Below are positions 61,101-64,000 of a stretch of DNA of 64,000 bases, piece by piece; position 1 is the first letter of the stretch, and every line of letters begins with the position of its first letter. The position numbers and the translations under genes were made by a program. The DNA is from Saprospiraceae bacterium (GTDB lineage: Bacteria; Bacteroidota; Bacteroidia; Chitinophagales; Saprospiraceae), in the NCBI GenBank assembly GCA_016711125.1, contig JADJTQ010000013.1, forward strand, positions 98,664-162,663, given 5' to 3'. Below the pieces are notes generated by a model that did no database searches, was not told the origin of the DNA, and saw only the letters and a program-made list of their open reading frames with translations.

Positions 61101-64000
61101 TGATTACCTGCAACACGGTTTATACAATAGATAATGTGGGTCCAGTGATTGACCTATGTCCTGCGGATGCGACCGTCGAATGTTACTCAGATCTGGTAGC
61201 CCGGATCACAGCTGACAGTCTAACCTTAAGTGCCGGAGGTGTAACCACTGCCTGTGGTGTGAGTTATGTAGTGACAAGGAGTGCCTTACCGGCCTTTGAT
61301 AACTGCCCGAATAATTATACGATTACCTGGACGATTACCGATAGCTGTGGACGCACGATCGACTGCAACACAGTTTACACCATAGCCAACCTGGGTCCGG
61401 TGATTGACCTATGTCCTGCGGATGCCACGGTGGAGTGTTATTCGGATCTGGTCGCCCGGATCACTGCTGACAGTCTGGCCTTAAGTACCGGTGGAGTCAC
61501 CACCGCCTGTGGCATGAATTACGTGGTAACCCGAAGTGCGTTACCAGCGTTTGATAACTGCCCCAATAATTATACGATTACCTGGACGGTCACCGATAGC
61601 TGCGGACGCACGATCGACTGCAACACGGTTTATACGATAGATAATGTGGGTCCGGTGATTGACCTATGTCCTGCGGATGCAACGATTGAGTGTTACTCGG
61701 ATCTGATAGCCCGGATCACGGCTGATGTGTTTAGTGTTAAGTGCCGGTGGTGTAACGGCAGCCTGTGGGGTGAGTTATGTAGTGACCCGAAGCGCGTTAC
61801 CGGCATTCGACAACTGCCCGAACAACTATACAATTACCTGGACGGTGACCGATAGTTGCGGACGCACGATCGACTGCAACACGGTTTATACGATAGATAA
61901 TGTAGGTCCGGTGATTGACCTATGTCCTGCGGATGCCACGGTCGAGTGTTATTCGGATCTGGTCGCCCGGATCACGGCCGATAGTCTGGCCTTAAGTACG
62001 GGAGGAGTAACCACCGCCTGTGGCGTAAGCTACGTAGTGACGAGAAGTGCTTTGCCAGCATTCGATAACTGCCCGAACAACTATACAATTACCTGGACCA
62101 TCACCGATAGTTGCGGACGTACGATTGACTGCAATACGGTTTATACGATTAGCAATGTGGGTCCGGTGATTGATGTATGTCCTGCCGACGCGACGGTTGA
62201 GTGTTACTCGGATCTGGTCGCCCGGATCACGGCTGACAGTCTAGCCTTAAGTGCGGGTGGAGTAACGGCAGCCTGTGGTGTGAGTTATGTAGTGACTCGA
62301 AGTGCCTTACCGGCCTTTGATAACTGCCCAAATATTTACACGATTACCTGGACGGTCACCGATAGTTGTGGACGTTTGATCAACTGCAACACAGTTTACA
62401 CGATCGATAATGCAGGACCGGTGATTGATCTATGCCCTGCGAATGCGACGGTTGAGTGTTACTCGGATCTGGTCGCCCGGATCACGGCTGACAGTCTGGC
62501 CTTAAGTGCGGGTGGAGTAACGGCAGCCTGTGGTGTGAGTTATGTAGTGACTCGAAGTGCCTTACCGGCCTTTGATAATTGCCCGAACGTTTATACGATT
62601 ACCTGGACGGTCACCGATAGTTGTGGACGTACAATCGACTGTAATACGGTTTACACGATCGATAATGTAGGACCAGTAATTGATGTATGCCCTGCGGATG
62701 TGACGGTCGAATGTTATTCAGATCTGGTCGCCCGGATCACGGCTGACAGTCTGGCCCTAAGTGCGGGTGGAGTAACGGCAGCCTGTGGCGTGAGTTATGT
62801 GGTGACACGCAGTGCTTTACCAGCCTTTGATAATTGCCCGAACAATTATACGATTACCTGGACGATCACTGATAGTTGCGGACGAACGATCGACTGTAAT
62901 ACGGTTTACACGATCGATAATGTTGGACCGGTGATTGATCTATGCCCCGCGGATGCGACGGTCGAATGTTATTCGGATCTGCTCGCCCGGATCACGGCCG
63001 ATAGTCTAACCTTAAGTGCCGGAGGTGTAACCACTGCCTGTGGCGTGAATTACGTAGTGACAAGAAGTGCTTTACCAGCGTTTGATAACTGCCCGAACAA
63101 CTATACAATTACCTGGACGGTGACCGATAGTTGCGGACGCACGATCGACTGCAACACGGTTTATACGATAGATAATGTAGGTCCGGTGATTGACCTGTGT
63201 CCTGCGGATGCTACAGTCGAGTGTTACTCGGATCTGGTAGCCCGGATCACGGCTGACAGTCTGGCCCTGAGTTCTGGTGGAGTAACCACAGCATGCGGCG
63301 TGAGTTATGTAGTGACACGCAGTGCTTTACCAGCCCTTTGATAACTGCCCAAATAATTATACAATTACCTGGACCATCACCGATAGTTGTGGACGGACCA
63401 TTGATTGCAATACGACATATACCATAAGCAATGTAGGACCAGTAATTGATGTATGCCCTGCGGATGCGACGGTCGAATGTTACTCGGATCTGCTCGCCCG
63501 GATCACGGCCGATAGTCTAACCTTAAGTGCCGGAGGAGTAACGGCAGCCTGTGGTGTGAGTTATGTAGTGACTCGAAGTGCTTTACCAGCCTTTGATAAT
63601 TGCCCGAACGTTTATACGATTACCTGGACGGTCACCGATAGTTGTGGACGTACAATCGACTGCAACACGGTTTATACAATAGCCAATGTAGGTCCGGTGA
63701 TCGATCTATGTCCTTTGGATGCGACAGTCGAATGTTATTCAGATCTGGTCGCCCGGATCACGGCTGACAGTCTGGCCCTAAGTTCTGGTGGAGTAACCAC
63801 CGCCTGTGGCGTGAGTTATGTAGTGACAAGGAGTGCTTTACCAGCCTTTGATAACTGCCCGAATAATTACACGATTACCTGGACAGTAACCGATAGTTGC
63901 GGACGCACGATCGATTGCAACACGACTTATACGATAGGTAATGTAGGTCCGGTGATTGACCTGTGTCCTGCGGATGCTACAGTCGAGTGTTACTCGGATC
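49154..64000 (+). CDS. Giant secreted HYR-type repeat protein, unfinished at window end, several frame breaks
   Basis: At least 4,950 codons in this window. The likely start is ATG 49154 (MDRPLHLTRLFLILQ, signal-like), which joins by one indel near 49200 to the long frame beginning at 49141 (KIGLSQPGSPCTPLNQEF). Order: unique N-terminal part (to about 49900), PKD-like region (to 50690), two copies of a five-domain HYR block (50695-53570), more HYR domains with a nested jelly-roll-like domain (53900-54560), and a 255-nt tandem array from 56040 to the edge. HYR hallmarks are CPAN-I-TV at the start of a domain and DNC plus TVTDSCGN at its end. Frame breaks lie at about 52116, 55316, 57884, 61727 and 63336; the repeat phase proves each is a 1-nt indel. 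No other gene fits between them. Its anchor domain would lie outside the window. Probably a fibrous surface adhesin. Confidence 0.85.
50695..53570 (+). repeat. Tandem duplication of a five-HYR-domain block (about 1,437 nt each)
   Basis: Copy A (50695-52132) and copy B (52133-53570) share order and sequence throughout: DPDLN-M-FQCVA, then LTSVGGNANDNCGIDSL, TFTGLGGGAAVNDNCAILD, TCPQ and RVRRDFIVTDSCGN-type ends, and GYAYS with a final YQDQI. Corresponding points are 1,438 nt apart, one more than 479 codons because of the indel near 52116. Many residues differ, so the duplication is older than the 85-aa array. Confidence 0.85.
53900..54560 (+). other. Jelly-roll-like (DUF642/carbohydrate-binding type) domain inserted in a HYR domain
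   Basis: About 220 codons that do not follow the HYR pattern. Landmarks are FQNGDFEFPPHPDP, WVPGWGTVIADPRIEL, SGIQHAELNAHQASDFYQVF and IINFSHAKRS, reminiscent of N-G-x-F-E-x-P...W...E-L galactose-binding-like domains. It is flanked by VSIACDSC and TASDNCDNVTITL, the two halves of a HYR domain. Sugar binding is inference from fold resemblance. Confidence 0.5.
56040..64000 (+). repeat. Array of 255-nt (85-aa) HYR-type tandem repeats, 31 full units plus a partial
   Basis: Units start at 56040 and recur every 255 nt (56295, 56550, 56805 and so on); the 32nd starts at 63946 and is cut by the window edge. Consensus landmarks: GPVIDLCPADATVECYSDL, ITADSL, ACGVSYVVTRSALPAFDNCP, ITWTVTDSCGRTIDCNT and YTISNV. 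Six Cys per unit at positions 7, 15, 39, 56, 70 and 76. Three 1-nt indels shift the phase, consistent with frame breaks at 57884, 61727 and 63336. The domain just before (about 55780-56039) is a diverged relative and probably the founder. Confidence 0.95.

Noticed and set aside
57800..63400. Frame breaks in the array as phase-variation switches
   Set aside because: They are single differences from the neighbouring units (for example GGTGCC for GGTAGCC), not homopolymer or short-repeat tracts typical of phase variation, and similar breaks occur in housekeeping genes.
56040..64000. Tandem repeats as a CRISPR array or satellite DNA
   Set aside because: The period is 255 nt with no spacers and the frame stays open through every unit, so the repeat is coding.
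1..64000. Insertion sequences, integrases or prophage genes
   Set aside because: No transposase, integrase or phage structural motif was found in any frame.

Overview
The window is a stretch of a Bacteroidota chromosome, most likely from a Saprospiria-like lineage and probably a metagenome-derived assembly. The lineage call rests on secreted proteins with type IX secretion (T9SS) C-terminal domains (CHU_C/type B and type A), promoters of the Bacteroidota type (TTG-N19-TAnnTTTG, perfect in front of tRNA-Lys and a DUF2795 gene), the STAS-rnz gene pair, and a TPP riboswitch in front of a TonB-dependent receptor. The narrower taxonomic placement is inference. At least 20 single-base frame breaks occur across the window, including in indispensable genes (rpoB, clpC, cmk, der, queA). 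Where they can be reconstructed they mostly add or remove one base of a homopolymer, so I read them as sequence errors rather than gene death.

Layout. 1-7.9 kb: rpoB (5' end outside the window, one frame break) and intact rpoC, closed by a strong UUCG-loop terminator. 8.0-9.6 kb: a small AT-rich cassette with an ArsR repressor and its own operator-like dyad, an AHSA1/SRPBCC protein, an internally deleted DoxX remnant, and a YdeI-like protein. 9.7-17.4 kb, minus strand: ribE, a T9SS-exported FN3/CHU_C protein, rmlD, rmlC, der, era and an unrecognised gene. 17.6-21.4 kb: a NadR-like kinase, then a TPP riboswitch with an extra 48-nt hairpin controlling a TonB receptor (probably thiamine uptake), and an outer-membrane barrel. 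21.5-27 kb: an approximately 1,800-aa exported protein with a P-domain, many Ig/PKD-like repeats and a CHU_C tail, meeting a YegP-like gene. 27.4-31 kb: cmk, DUF2795, queA and a MacB-type permease. 31-33.1 kb: a poorly coding area with two small lipoproteins and decayed reading frames. 33.1-37.1 kb: rplT, rpmI, infC (non-ATG start) and clpC. 37.5-40.9 kb: a STAS protein, ribonuclease Z and an M43 metalloprotease with a T9SS type A tail. 41.2 kb: tRNA-Lys(UUU). 41.5-48.9 kb: a cadherin-like protein, metZ, osmC, metX (methionine synthesis) and pyruvate carboxylase.

49.1 kb to the window end is a single giant exported HYR-type protein of at least 4,950 residues. It has three layers: a five-domain block of about 479 aa duplicated in tandem, a jelly-roll-like domain nested inside one HYR domain, and a 255-nt (85-aa) repeat array of 31 full units that is still running at the window edge. 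Each 85-aa unit carries six cysteines. The array is a mosaic of shared variants with longer near-identical segments displaced by exactly 5 and 20 units, which points to homogenisation by recombination. This protein is the most remarkable object here. The biological theme outside housekeeping is a large investment in T9SS-exported, repeat-rich surface proteins.
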